A DNA stretch of 64,000 nt, taken from positions 1 through 64,000 of the forward strand of contig CAZWDL010000002.1 in the NCBI GenBank assembly GCA_964632995.1. Direction: 5' to 3'. This stretch comes from CAZWDL01 sp964632995. Lineage in GTDB: Bacteria; Bacteroidota; Bacteroidia; Chitinophagales; Saprospiraceae. Below, piece after piece: positions 18,743-28,443 of the stretch. The notes under the pieces were generated by a model, which saw nothing but the letters and a program-made list of their open reading frames with translations, searched no databases and was not told where the DNA came from. How positions within the stretch are numbered: the first letter of the stretch is position 1; each line of letters begins with the position of its first letter. Both the position numbers and the translations under genes were made by a program.

Positions 18743-21700
18743 TTACCTTAATAGAGTGACACTGCCGATGGTCTTGTAATTCCCGTTCCCATCGGGCATA
18801 CCGCGCCAGGCAGTTCCGTCTCGAAAGAGGCCATAGGCCTTCCAGACGTAGACGTCCTGTGGTAAGAGCTGGCCATTCATGGTGCCATCCCAGGCTTCCG
18901 CAGGTTGCCCCTCCTCCAGTTTATCCGACTCCCAAACCAGTTGGCCGTAGGGAGAAAAGACCCGGATCTTATACTCTTTCAAACCGGCTCCTTTGGGTTT
19001 GAACAGGCGAACTTCCCCCAGGCCGGCCTCGGGGGAAAAGGCATTGGGGACAAACAGGCCTTTCAGCAAAGGTGGATCCACTGTTTTAATGGTATCGGCT
19101 TTACAGCCAAATATATTAGTCCCCTCAAGGTATACCTGACGTGAGCCGCCAGCATTATCCAGGTACCGGTGCGTGGGACTGGCTTCTTCGCTGGTCGCTC
19201 CATCGCCAAAATCCCAGAAGAACTTAGTAGCCCCTTCCGATAAATTGATCAGGCGCACACTCCCCAGCGGGCCGTCGGGATCGTTTTCCATCTCAAAATC
19301 CACGTAAGGCGCAGGGAAAACCTCAATTGCCGCTTCCAGCAACAGCGTGTCAAAACATACATTATCGTAGGTTGCTACCAATTGAACATCGTAAGTTCCG
19401 GGTTGGGTGTAGGTATGCACCGGATTGGGATCAAGAGAGCCTTCACCGTCGCCAAAATCCCAGACGTAATGCGTCGCCGTTGTGTAGTTGTTAAATTCTA
19501 CCTGCAAAGGAAGGCAACCGCGCCGGTCTCCAATTTCATATTGGGCTTCCGGAAAGGGTTGTACAATAAAGGAACGGACCAAGGTATCGGCGCATTGAAA
19601 CGTATTGGTCGCGATGAGTTGGATCTCGTATTCGCCGCCATCGAAGTACCTATGGGGGTCCGGCTGATTCAGACTGGAACTGCTCCCATCGCCGAAGTCC
19701 CATCGAAAACCGGAAGCGCCGCTCGACTCGTTGGTCACAATAATATCGGCCGGCAAGCCGCAAAGCACCTCTTTTTCAAGAGAAAACAGCGCCTCCGGCA
19801 TGGGATAAACGACGACGTTCTGTACCGAGGTATCGGTAGAACAACCGTTGACATCGGTCACTCGTAACTTTATACTGTAAGTCCCCGGTTCCTGGAACAG
19901 GTGAGTAGGCCGATCGACGGTAGCGGTATTACCGTCGCCAAAATCCCACTCGTAAAAGAATCCATCCTCGACATTATTGTTATCGAAGTTTACCCGCAGG
20001 GGGGCACAGCCGTTAGGAGTGGAAGGGACAAAGGAGGCTTCCGGTTTACCGAGTACAGTAATTTCACTACTGTCACGGGCCAGGCAACGATTTTCACTGG
20101 AGTAAACGAGCAGGTGGACCGAATAAGTACCGGGAGCCTCATACCGGTGAACCGGTGATTCGATCTCCGAGCTGTCTCCATCACCAAAAGACCAGCGTTG
20201 ACCACCCGTTCCTTCCGATTCATTGATGAATGTAATCGGCTCGTCAACACAGGCAAAAGGGGAATGTGCAAATCCTACCTCGGGAGAAGGCAACACCCGG
20301 ATGGTCTGCTCTACCGTGTCCAGTCCACAACCGTTAAAGGCGAATTGTCGCACCCGGTAATCTCCCGCCTCCTCGTAAGTATACAGCGGATTGGTTTCTG
20401 AAGAGCGGTTGCCGTCACCAAAATCCCAGCTGACGTATGCCCCCGGGGTAGCAAAATTGGTGAACTGCACATCGAAGGGTGCACAGGCTTCCCGCGTCGG
20501 AACGTTGAAAAAAGCATTGACGTCGACAGGTTTGACATAGATATTACGCGAGGCGGTATCCTGCCCGCATTCGTTACCGGCAATCAGGGTTATGGTATAG
20601 ACGGAGAGGGTGGAATCGGTATAGTAGGTCTGAATGGGAGGAATCGAATCGGAGGAGCGGACGCCATTGCCCAGGTCCCATTCAAAAAAATCGGGATTAC
20701 CCAGTGTGCGATTTGTAAACTCTACTTCCATGGGGTTGCAGCTCGTGTCGACGGGGGTGCCGAAATCGGCGAGCGGGGTAGGAAAAACAGTGATGGTATC
20801 GCGTAAAGAATCGACGCCACATTGGTTCTGAACACTCAGCGTTACGACATAACTGGTATCGGTAGTTCCCTGCTCGTAACTCACCGGTTCGGGCGCCGGC
20901 CGGCTCGTTTGCTGTCCATTGCCAAAATCCCACTGGTAGGCGATGTTCTCTCCCACACTTTGATTATTGAAGTTGACAGCCAGTAGGGCGCAACCTTGTT
21001 CGATATCTGGAGCGAAAGCAGCCTCGGGCGGTTTGGAAACAACCAGATTGCGGCTCAGGGTATCTGAACAGCCGAATTCATTGGTGGTAATTAAAAGCAC
21101 CTGGTAGCTACCGGCTTCCGAATAAAGATGTTCGGGTTCTGAAAGAGCACTGGTGCCTCCGTCACCGAAATCCCAGCGATAATCCATGGCGCCGCGGGAG
21201 TCGTTGGTAAACAGGACCGTATCTTCGGTACACAATGCCGTCGGCGCCTGAAATAATGATCGGGGTTGCGGATACACGGTCACCGGGCGTTGGGCCGTCG
21301 TCACGCAACCGCTGAGCGCATCGGTCACCGAATAGTTGATCAGGTATTCACCCGCTTCGATTCCTTCCGGGTCGAAGCGATCTCCCGTCACGCCTTCTCC
21401 CGACCACACACCACCGCCGGGTGTGGCTCCCTGCAGCGACAGCGGATTGTTGCCCGGGCAGGTTTCCAGTGCCGGGCCGGCGGATACTTCAAGGGGTTCT
21501 ATGACATTGAGTTCCAGCGTATCCCGGGTTACGCAACCGGAATTGCCAATAGAATATACCACGCTATGGGAACCCGCTCCCGCCTCGACGGGATCAAAAA
21601 TCCCCAGGCGCCGGTCAATGATACCCGGACCATCCCAGCGACCGCCTGCCGGGCTGAACCCGCTCAGTTCTACATCCCCGCCCGTCATACAGATGTCGTC

Positions 21701-24700
21701 GTCCGGACCCGCATCCACCGGCACGGTAGCGATCACATCCACGGTGGCTACATCGCTGACCACACAGCCACCTTTTACATAACGGTATTCCAGTTCATAA
21801 TCACCTACGCCACCGGCGCGTTCCGGATAGAAAAAGTTATCTTCGATCCCAGGTCCTGACCAGCGTCCACCGCTGGGCGTAGCTGCGGGAAGGCTTACCC
21901 GTCCGGGACCGTTACAATACACCGTATCCCTGACGCTTACGGCGGGGAGCTCTCCGACGGTTATCTCCACACTATCGACCACCTCACAGGAACCTGCCTG
22001 ATAGCGATATTCGAAGACGTAGACACCGGGGCCGGAAGCTTCCGCATTAAATACTTCCTCCGAGAAGACAGCATCCGAACTCGTCGTCCAGGTTCCGCCA
22101 CCGGGAGAAGCGCTCAGGGTCACCTGGCTGTTGCCGTCACAGATGAAGGTCGGTATCTCCCCGAAATCGATCATCGGCGTTTCAACCACCTCCACGGTAA
22201 GTTGGTCTTTCAGCAGGCAATCCCCCTGCTCCAATTCATAGGTGATGGAATGGATGCCAGGAGTAACCTGAGCGGGATCAAAAAAAGCGCCGCTTATCCC
22301 CCCGCTTGAGGATGTCCAGGTTCCCCCGGCCGGGCTAGCCTGCGGGCTGAGGTCTATCGGCGCATCGCTGGCGCATAATTTTATATTGGGCCCCGCTTCA
22401 ATAGCGGAGGAACTGAGCACCTGAACCGTAGATTCCGCAGTGCCGGTGCAGCCGTTGCCGTCGGTCACCTGATAAGTGAGCGTATAAGAGCCGGCGCCAC
22501 CGGCCTCTTTGGGTGCAAAGGTATTGTCGCTTACCCCCGGGCCCATCCAGGTTCCGTTAGCGGGCTGCCCATCGGGGAGAGCCGTCGGTCCGGAATCTTC
22601 ACAAAAGGAAAGATTTTCTACACTGACCTCCGGGGGGGGTAAGACTTCTATTCGGGCAGAATCCAGGCTGGAGCAGCCCTGATTATCGGTGACGGTGTAA
22701 TACACCCAGTGAGCTCCTTCTCCGGCTTGCGAGGCCCGAAATTGATCATTCTCAACAAATTCACCCGACCAGGCTCCGCCATCCGGTGTACCAGCCAGGA
22801 CGAGGGCCCCATCGCTGGTACAGGCACTAAGCTGAGGGCCGGCATCGGCAGCCGGCGCAGCCACCACCTCGACGAGCAAGTCGCCTTCTACCTGGCAAAG
22901 CCCCTCCCCGAAGCGATAACTCAGCATGTGGGAGCCTGTTCCCGCATCGGCCGGATTAAAGCGTCCACTGGCAGTAACACCGGGGCCTGCCCATATTCCT
23001 CCCCGCGGCACCGGTTCAAGTTGAAAAGGCGTTTCATTTTCACAAATCACCCCCAGGTCCGGCATTTGAACCGGTGCGGGATCGATTACGCGGAAGGTGT
23101 CCCGCGCCACCGAGGTGCCGCAGGCATTGGTAACCGCCACTCGATAGCCGTATATTCCGACACCGAGGTAGGTAATATCTTTGGGAAAGTTCTCATAGGA
23201 AGAGCTTTGCTCCGCGCCGGGAAACTCCCAGTAGTATTCGGAAATAGGATTGCCGCGATCATCATACTGAACAAGCGTGCCGTTAAAATCCAGCTGCCCT
23301 TCCTGACAGGCATCCGGTGGCGATTCCAGTTTGACGATGGGTGGCCCCTGAAAAACCAATGTCGTATCCCAGTTGATAGTTCCGCATACATTGCTGGCGC
23401 TCATGCTAAACGTGTACGACCCGCCCCGTTCTACCGCGTATTCCGGATCGGCGCTGTTGCGGTCCGTTCCGCTTGTATAAGACCAGCCGGTACCTGGCGT
23501 GACACGCCAGTCGTAATCCAGGTTTTCTCCTCCTGAGTTATTGAGAAAGGTGACCACCCCGGGTGCACAACCGCCCTGGGTATCCATACTTGCTGAAGCT
23601 CCGGCATCATGAGGCGAATCGCTGATGGTAACGTCCTGACTAAACGTCACCGCACCACAGGCCGCGCTATTAATAGTGATTGTGATTTCATAGGTGCCGG
23701 GGTTATTAAAATCAACCTCAATCTCATTGGCGTTGAACAGATTGCCATTCACTACGACCCAGTCTTCCCCGGCTACCCCTGAGATGGCCCAGCTGGCCAT
23801 CAGGTTGCTTTCACAGCGTCCTCCGCTCAGCACTTCATTTACTTCGGAAACATTTTCAAAAACGATCCCCGTCCCGGTACAGGTCATGTCATCCATGATT
23901 AGAAACATTGGCTCGGGAGGTTCGCTGATTTCAATAGGCTCTACCGTTGCCGTAGAAGTGCCGCAAGGGTTGGACGCGATGATCTGCAGGTCGTAAGCAT
24001 TTTGATAATTCCCTGTAGAGGTGCTTTCTCCACAGGAACTCTCGGTAAAAGTATAGGTAAAGTAAGGCGGCACATTGGCCTGAGTATAAGCTGCGACCTG
24101 TTCTCCGTTGATATAAACCTCGTAGTTGGTGCCGGAAGCATTATCAGAAGTTCCGCTGATGGGAAAAGTCAGGGTGACAGGCGCACACAGCCCAACGGTA
24201 TTACCGGGGTTGCCCAAGCCCACCGAAGGGTTACTACCAATATATACCTGATATTCCCTGACAATGCGGGAACAATTGGTATTGCCCGTTACTTCGACGC
24301 TAAGCGGATAAAAGCCAAAACCTTCGTAAGTGTGTGAAATAAGTGTGGTGCTATTGAAGCTGCTGTTGTCATGGACTTCCGGATCGCTGCCATCCCCCCA
24401 ATCCACCGTGTAAGACTCATTGAGCGAAAGGGTTCGCGAATCGTTAAAAATAGAAACAACAGCACCGGGATCACCGCTGCAAATACGGATAATGTCATCC
24501 TCAAAAACCGCGTTACTTGTTGCAGGAATACCAATGGATGCATCAGAAGTAGACTGTACGGTCAGGCTGCGGGTGGTACAGGAAACCCCGTCGCGAAAAA
24601 CCTGAATCGTATAGGTTTGGTCGCTGCTCAAAGCCGGAAAGCGAAATCCGGCTTCCGAGCCGTTGGCGTCGATGGCGCCGTCTCCGTCAAAATCCCATTC

Positions 24701-24859
24701 GTAAGTAGAACTCCCCGGGTTGGAGATCGAGAACTCAAATTTCTGGTCGGCGCAAACCGTTCCGCTAGGCCCCTGAATTGTGCATTGCCCATTTAACCGA
24801 GTGGTCCACATCAGGAAGCAAGAAGCTATTAGAAAAAAGGTAAACGCTCTATCACACAT
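18743..24859 (-). CDS. Giant PKD/Ig-like repeat surface protein with CHU_C terminus
   Basis: 2038-residue secreted protein. The signal peptide ends near LNGQ (~24). The N-terminal third has several PKD-type or related units (YEWDFDGDG, VDWGDGS, YYWEFPG). Residues ~630-1190 hold eight ~75-residue repeats with the core GGxWxGPGV....AGxGxHxLxY. Residues ~1210-1930 carry about ten canonical PKD domains (WDFGDG or close variants). The last ~100 residues are a CHU_C domain (LFVPNAFSPEAG, then VYVWKAYG and VTLLR). PKD arrays act as stalks in surface adhesins. CHU_C is associated with T9SS export and gliding in Bacteroidota. It lies 100 bp downstream of a PorP/SprF gene on the same strand, forming the second such pair in the window. 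Ligand unknown. Confidence 0.87.
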   Translation of the reverse strand: MCDRAFTFFLIASCFLMWTTRLNGQCTIQGPSGTVCADQKFEFSISNPGSSTYEWDFDGDGAIDANGSEAGFRFPALSSDQTYTIQVFRDGVSCTTRSLTVQSTSDASIGIPATSNAVFEDDIIRICSGDPGAVVSIFNDSRTLSLNESYTVDWGDGSDPEVHDNSSFNSTTLISHTYEGFGFYPLSVEVTGNTNCSRIVREYQVYIGSNPSVGLGNPGNTVGLCAPVTLTFPISGTSDNASGTNYEVYINGEQVAAYTQANVPPYFTYTFTESSCGESTSTGNYQNAYDLQIIASNPCGTSTATVEPIEISEPPEPMFLIMDDMTCTGTGIVFENVSEVNEVLSGGRCESNLMASWAISGVAGEDWVVVNGNLFNANEIEVDFNNPGTYEITITINSAACGAVTFSQDVTISDSPHDAGASASMDTQGGCAPGVVTFLNNSGGENLDYDWRVTPGTGWSYTSGTDRNSADPEYAVERGGSYTFSMSASNVCGTINWDTTLVFQGPPIVKLESPPDACQEGQLDFNGTLVQYDDRGNPISEYYWEFPGAEQSSSYENFPKDITYLGVGIYGYRVAVTNACGTSVARDTFRVIDPAPVQMPDLGVICENETPFQLEPVPRGGIWAGPGVTASGRFNPADAGTGSHMLSYRFGEGLCQVEGDLLVEVVAAPAADAGPQLSACTSDGALVLAGTPDGGAWSGEFVENDQFRASQAGEGAHWVYYTVTDNQGCSSLDSARIEVLPPPEVSVENLSFCEDSGPTALPDGQPANGTWMGPGVSDNTFAPKEAGGAGSYTLTYQVTDGNGCTGTAESTVQVLSSSAIEAGPNIKLCASDAPIDLSPQASPAGGTWTSSSGGISGAFFDPAQVTPGIHSITYELEQGDCLLKDQLTVEVVETPMIDFGEIPTFICDGNSQVTLSASPGGGTWTTSSDAVFSEEVFNAEASGPGVYVFEYRYQAGSCEVVDSVEITVGELPAVSVRDTVYCNGPGRVSLPAATPSGGRWSGPGIEDNFFYPERAGGVGDYELEYRYVKGGCVVSDVATVDVIATVPVDAGPDDDICMTGGDVELSGFSPAGGRWDGPGIIDRRLGIFDPVEAGAGSHSVVYSIGNSGCVTRDTLELNVIEPLEVSAGPALETCPGNNPLSLQGATPGGGVWSGEGVTGDRFDPEGIEAGEYLINYSVTDALSGCVTTAQRPVTVYPQPRSLFQAPTALCTEDTVLFTNDSRGAMDYRWDFGDGGTSALSEPEHLYSEAGSYQVLLITTNEFGCSDTLSRNLVVSKPPEAAFAPDIEQGCALLAVNFNNQSVGENIAYQWDFGNGQQTSRPAPEPVSYEQGTTDTSYVVTLSVQNQCGVDSLRDTITVFPTPLADFGTPVDTSCNPMEVEFTNRTLGNPDFFEWDLGNGVRSSDSIPPIQTYYTDSTLSVYTITLIAGNECGQDTASRNIYVKPVDVNAFFNVPTREACAPFDVQFTNFATPGAYVSWDFGDGNRSSETNPLYTYEEAGDYRVRQFAFNGCGLDTVEQTIRVLPSPEVGFAHSPFACVDEPITFINESEGTGGQRWSFGDGDSSEIESPVHRYEAPGTYSVHLLVYSSENRCLARDSSEITVLGKPEASFVPSTPNGCAPLRVNFDNNNVEDGFFYEWDFGDGNTATVDRPTHLFQEPGTYSIKLRVTDVNGCSTDTSVQNVVVYPMPEALFSLEKEVLCGLPADIIVTNESSGASGFRWDFGDGSSSSLNQPDPHRYFDGGEYEIQLIATNTFQCADTLVRSFIVQPFPEAQYEIGDRRGCLPLQVEFNNYTTATHYVWDFGDGEGSLDPNPVHTYTQPGTYDVQLVATYDNVCFDTLLLEAAIEVFPAPYVDFEMENDPDGPLGSVRLINLSEGATKFFWDFGDGATSEEASPTHRYLDNAGGSRQVYLEGTNIFGCKADTIKTVDPPLLKGLFVPNAFSPEAGLGEVRLFKPKGAGLKEYKIRVFSPYGQLVWESDKLEEGQPAEAWDGTMNGQLLPQDVYVWKAYGLFRDGTAWRGMPDGNGNYKTIGSVTLLR

Positions 24860-24959
24860 AAGTAGAAGCTGTTTTAATCCGTATACCCGGGCGTAGTGAT
24901 GGTATTTCGGTATAGTTTCTCAATCGTAGTTATTAAAGAAAAAACCAGGGATTTTAGTA

Positions 24960-26084
24960 TTAAAAGAAGTCTTTACAGTCCAAAAACCTATTTTTCGATC
25001 CCGAACGGCCTCTTCCCGACAAGGGGGGGAAGCTGGAGATGTTGTAGCGCAGGGCAAGTTCATAGACGTTGCCTCCCGCCACACCAAGTCCGGTGGTATT
25101 GATATCCACGCCAAAGCCCAGAAAAAACTGTTGATCGTCCTGTGAACTGCGCTGACTTGTATTCAGGTATCCTCCGAGCATAAGAGAAAAAGCATTGGTA
25201 TTCTTGGTTCCGGAGGGGAAAGGCACTTTATCCTGATAAGAAGCGCCCACGTAGAAACCTTCGTACAATATATAAGCACCAATAGAATACACTTTCAGGC
25301 TTTGGCTGTAATCCAAAGGATTCTCTCCCTGAATGTCGAATTTGAAATTGGGAGATATCGCCAGTTCCCTGCCCCCGCCCTGGAAAATAGCAACTGGTAT
25401 AATGGTGCCCATATGTAGGGTAAGGCGGGGCGGAACAACCGTGTTCAGATTTTGGAAAGATTCTCTTAACTGCGGGCTGCCGAAAATTCCCGGCAAATGG
25501 TGGACGGCCAAACCAATCATGGAACGGGCCTTGCTACCAGATCCTCTACCGATAGAGAAGTTGTTGTTGAATCGCCAGACTGCACCGAAGTCGACATCAA
25601 AATAAGAAATGCGTTCCAAACCCGGTGTTGCGGAAGACTGATATATGGGGCCCTGAATGGGATCCAGTTGATCGGAAAAGATAAACTTACTCCAGTCCAG
25701 TGTCTTTTGCGCCCAGCGCGCCGAGAGGCCGAAATGCAAGTTATTATTCCGCCCCGGAATGGTGTAGGCATAGGTTAAACCAACACTGGTAGTAGCCAGG
25801 TTGCCGATACCTTCGGTATTGTGCAGCAGGCTGAGTCCGAAAGCGCTGCGAAGATAAGGTTCCTGCAATTCAACAGTGGCGGCATAGGTCCGAAAACCCC
25901 GGTCAGCCCGCAGCCACTGCAAGCGGGATATGGCCGAGAAGGACAAGCCCGGATCCAGCCCTGTCAGCGCCGGATTGAGATAATTTCGATGCGCATAAAA
26001 TTGGGTAAATGAGGGGTCCTGAGCAAATAGCGATTGACCCCAAATCACCAGGACGACGGCGAGCAGCGTGCAACTATATTTCAT
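24960..26084 (-). CDS. Type IX secretion PorP/SprF-family outer-membrane protein
   Basis: 374-residue outer-membrane beta-barrel of the PorP/SprF family. Signal peptide ends SLFAQ (~residue 22), followed by the family start DPSFTQFYAHRNYLNPALTG. The rest is alternating strands with paired Gly/aromatic residues (for example VSVGLTYAYT-type and SIGAYILYEGFYVGASY). The protein precedes and probably shares a transcript with the giant PKD/CHU_C protein. In the other pair (2425-8133) the adhesin comes first. It differs strongly in sequence from the 7072-8133 copy, so a different cargo is likely (inference). Confidence 0.87.
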   Translation of the reverse strand: MKYSCTLLAVVLVIWGQSLFAQDPSFTQFYAHRNYLNPALTGLDPGLSFSAISRLQWLRADRGFRTYAATVELQEPYLRSAFGLSLLHNTEGIGNLATTSVGLTYAYTIPGRNNNLHFGLSARWAQKTLDWSKFIFSDQLDPIQGPIYQSSATPGLERISYFDVDFGAVWRFNNNFSIGRGSGSKARSMIGLAVHHLPGIFGSPQLRESFQNLNTVVPPRLTLHMGTIIPVAIFQGGGRELAISPNFKFDIQGENPLDYSQSLKVYSIGAYILYEGFYVGASYQDKVPFPSGTKNTNAFSLMLGGYLNTSQRSSQDDQQFFLGFGVDINTTGLGVAGGNVYELALRYNISSFPPLSGRGRSGSKNRFLDCKDFF

Positions 26085-26619
26085 TTGCAGTAATCAGTTT
26101 TTGGAACTATGAATTTTGTCAGCGATCCATCCTTCCTATGGAATACACGGATCTTAGGGCGAATGACTACCCTTTCGTTTTCGGTAATTTGGAGGAACAT
26201 CAATTGTCAGTCGTTAGAATTTCCTGATCCACAAATGTAGTGATGGATTTGCGAATCATCTGTAATAACTGGGTTAAGTTATCCTCGGGGGAAGGAGAAA
26301 CGCATATGCGCTTTATTCTGCCTGTTCATGGAAAGTAGACAGTCGGCCGTGCAGACCTTCAGAGGTTCAATGACGATTATTTTACAACCATTTGGGACGG
26401 TTAGAGGTGCTCCCACTGAAGTAGCGACACGGAGAGCTCACTACTCCTTTCAAATGTAAGAGCTTTTTTTTGAATTACAAAGGCCCTTAATATATGTTTT
26501 TCTTTTCCATCTCTTAAAAAATTGTTAAGGATGTTTTTTAAAGCAAGGAATATTAGCTGCCACTTTTTTTATTTGAAGGAAGGAATTACCTTAGTTCCAA
26601 CGATTGAACCATCCAAATT
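26085..26619. other. Divergent intergenic region between PorP/SprF and LacI genes
   Basis: 535 bp without a protein gene. Two perfect minus-strand TAnnTTTG elements (TACATTTG, complementary to 26232-26239 and to 26451-26458) could start the PorP/SprF-adhesin operon with a leader of about 145 nt or longer. For the LacI gene only a weak TACCTTAG at 26587-26594 is seen. No clear LacI-type operator was identified by eye. Confidence 0.5.
26232..26239 (-). promoter_or_regulatory. -7 promoter element for the PorP/SprF-PKD operon
   Basis: On the minus strand this reads TACATTTG, a perfect TAnnTTTG match, with predicted start near 26228 and a ~145-nt leader. No -33 TTTG at the right spacing, so a regulator may be needed. 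Confidence 0.4.
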
Positions 26620-27648
26620 ATGCCGGGTAGAAAAAAGCCGACTTTGCAAGATATTGCCAAAGAGCTGAATATTACACCTTCAGCAGTATCCAAGGCATTG
26701 AATAACCATCCTCGGATAAGCGAGAAAACAAAGGCGGCCGTCCTGAAGGTGGCCCGCCGGCTGAATTACCAGCCCAACCACCTTGCCAGTGCGCTGCGCA
26801 GCGGCCGCTCTTACCTGCTGGGCGTCATCGTTCCCGCCATTGATTATGCTTTCTTTTCCTCGGTAGTCCGCGGTATCGAGGAAGTAGCTACTCAATCCGG
26901 GTACAACGTGATTATTGCCCAATCCAACGACTCTTTTACCAAAGAACGGGCCAGCGTCGATGCATTGATAAGGACTCAGGTGGATGGCGTATTGGTCTCC
27001 ATTGCCAACAGCACCACTCATTTCGATCACTTTCACAAGCTCATTGACAATGGAATCCCGCTCATCCTTTTTGACCGGGTCGGCGAAGATCTTCCGGTAA
27101 GTACGGTGGTCATTGACGATTACCAGGGCGCCGCACGGGCCGTTCAGCATTTGATCGACCAGGGATTCCGGCGCATTGCACACCTGGCCGGCTATAACCG
27201 GATTAGCCTGTACCGCCACCGGAGCAAAGCTTACCGCGACACATTGGAACAAAACGGACTACTCTTCCGCCCTGAATGGATGATCGAAAGCGATCTGACG
27301 CTGGCCGACGGAGAACGTATTGTTCAACAGATGCTCAGGCAAAAGGAAATCCCGGATGCGATCTTTGCTGCCGGTGATCACGCTGCCTTGGGCGCCATGC
27401 ACGTCCTGCAACAAGCGAAAATCCGCATCCCGGAGGAAGTATCGGTAGTCGGTTTCAGTAATGAACCCTTTTCCGCCTTTATCCGGCCGGGCTTGTCTAC
27501 TGTCGATCAACAGACCATAGAGATGGGGCGTATCGCCGCTGAATTATTTCTGAAGCAAATTCAAAGCAAGGAGCAAAATGCCGGCATAAGCCAAAAGGTT
27601 TTGTCCCCACAACTCATCGTTCGCGATTCTTCGCGCCGGCTGATCTAA
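26620..27648 (+). CDS. LacI-family transcriptional regulator
   Basis: 342 residues. The N-terminal helix-turn-helix (TLQDIAKELNITPSAVSKAL, residues 8-27) and hinge (YQPNHLASALRSG, ~50-62) are classic LacI, followed by a periplasmic-binding-protein-like sugar-sensing domain (LLGVIVPAIDYAFFS onward, with VVGFSNEPFS and STVDQQ near the end). It lies 13 bp upstream of the SDR gene on the same strand and probably controls the SDR-FAH operon in response to a sugar or sugar acid. The effector cannot be read from the sequence. Confidence 0.92.
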   Translation: MPGRKKPTLQDIAKELNITPSAVSKALNNHPRISEKTKAAVLKVARRLNYQPNHLASALRSGRSYLLGVIVPAIDYAFFSSVVRGIEEVATQSGYNVIIAQSNDSFTKERASVDALIRTQVDGVLVSIANSTTHFDHFHKLIDNGIPLILFDRVGEDLPVSTVVIDDYQGAARAVQHLIDQGFRRIAHLAGYNRISLYRHRSKAYRDTLEQNGLLFRPEWMIESDLTLADGERIVQQMLRQKEIPDAIFAAGDHAALGAMHVLQQAKIRIPEEVSVVGFSNEPFSAFIRPGLSTVDQQTIEMGRIAAELFLKQIQSKEQNAGISQKVLSPQLIVRDSSRRLI

Positions 27649-27661
27649 AAAACACATTTTT

Positions 27662-28441
27662 ATGCAAAAATTCAGTCTTGCAGAAAAAGTAGCAATTATC
27701 ACCGGAGGCGCCAGCGGTATCGGCAAAAGCATCGCCCGGAATTTTTCCGCCAGCGGCGCCTATGTCCACCTGCTGGATATTGATGAAGCAGCAGCCAAAA
27801 CAACAGTTGAGGAAATCCGTAAAGAAGGGTTCCGGGCTGAGCATCACCTATGTGACATCAGCGTTCAGGAACAGGTTGTAAACACGGTTGCCGATATCCG
27901 GAAACGCCATCCGATAAACATCCTGGTCAACAACGCCGGCATTGGTCTTGTCGGTAATGTGGAGCAAACTACGGAAGCCGATTTTGACCGCATCTTCCGG
28001 GTGAATGTCAAAGGCGTCTACAATTGTATTTATGCCTGTATTCCTCCTATGAAAAGCGAGGGCGGCGGTGTCATCCTCAACATGGCCAGCGTCGTTTCCT
28101 GGGTAGGTATCCCCGACCGCTTTGCCTACTCCATGAGCAAGGGTGCTGTGTTGACTATGACCTTCTCGGTGGCCAAAGATTATCTGGAACACAACATCCG
28201 CTGTAACAGCATTTCTCCCGCCCGGGTCCATACCCCTTTTGTCGACAGCTACCTCGCCAAAAACTATCCGGGCCGGGAGCAGCAGATGTACGATCAATTG
28301 GCCGCCACCCAGCCGATAGGCCGGATGGGCAAACCCGAGGAAATCGCCGATCTGGCTTTGTTTCTCTGCTCCGACGAAGCGAGCTTTATCACCGGAAGCG
28401 ATTATGCCATCGACGGCGGATTTATAAAAATTAACAACTGA
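27662..28441 (+). CDS. SDR-family NAD(P)-dependent dehydrogenase, sugar-acid type
   Basis: 259-residue classical short-chain dehydrogenase. Seen: TGGASGIG cofactor motif at 14-21, Asp39 at the end of beta-2 (favours NAD+), NNAG at 90-93, and catalytic Ser143, Tyr156 and Lys160 (YSMSK). It sits between a LacI regulator and an FAH hydrolase; the FAH start codon follows two bases after this stop. In non-phosphorylative L-fucose (and related 6-deoxy sugar) pathways an SDR oxidises 2-keto-3-deoxy-L-fuconate and an FAH enzyme cleaves the 2,4-diketo product, so that pair is the best guess. L-fucose dehydrogenase is an alternative. Substrate assignment is inference. Confidence 0.88.
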   Translation: MQKFSLAEKVAIITGGASGIGKSIARNFSASGAYVHLLDIDEAAAKTTVEEIRKEGFRAEHHLCDISVQEQVVNTVADIRKRHPINILVNNAGIGLVGNVEQTTEADFDRIFRVNVKGVYNCIYACIPPMKSEGGGVILNMASVVSWVGIPDRFAYSMSKGAVLTMTFSVAKDYLEHNIRCNSISPARVHTPFVDSYLAKNYPGREQQMYDQLAATQPIGRMGKPEEIADLALFLCSDEASFITGSDYAIDGGFIKINN

Positions 28442-28443
28442 AT

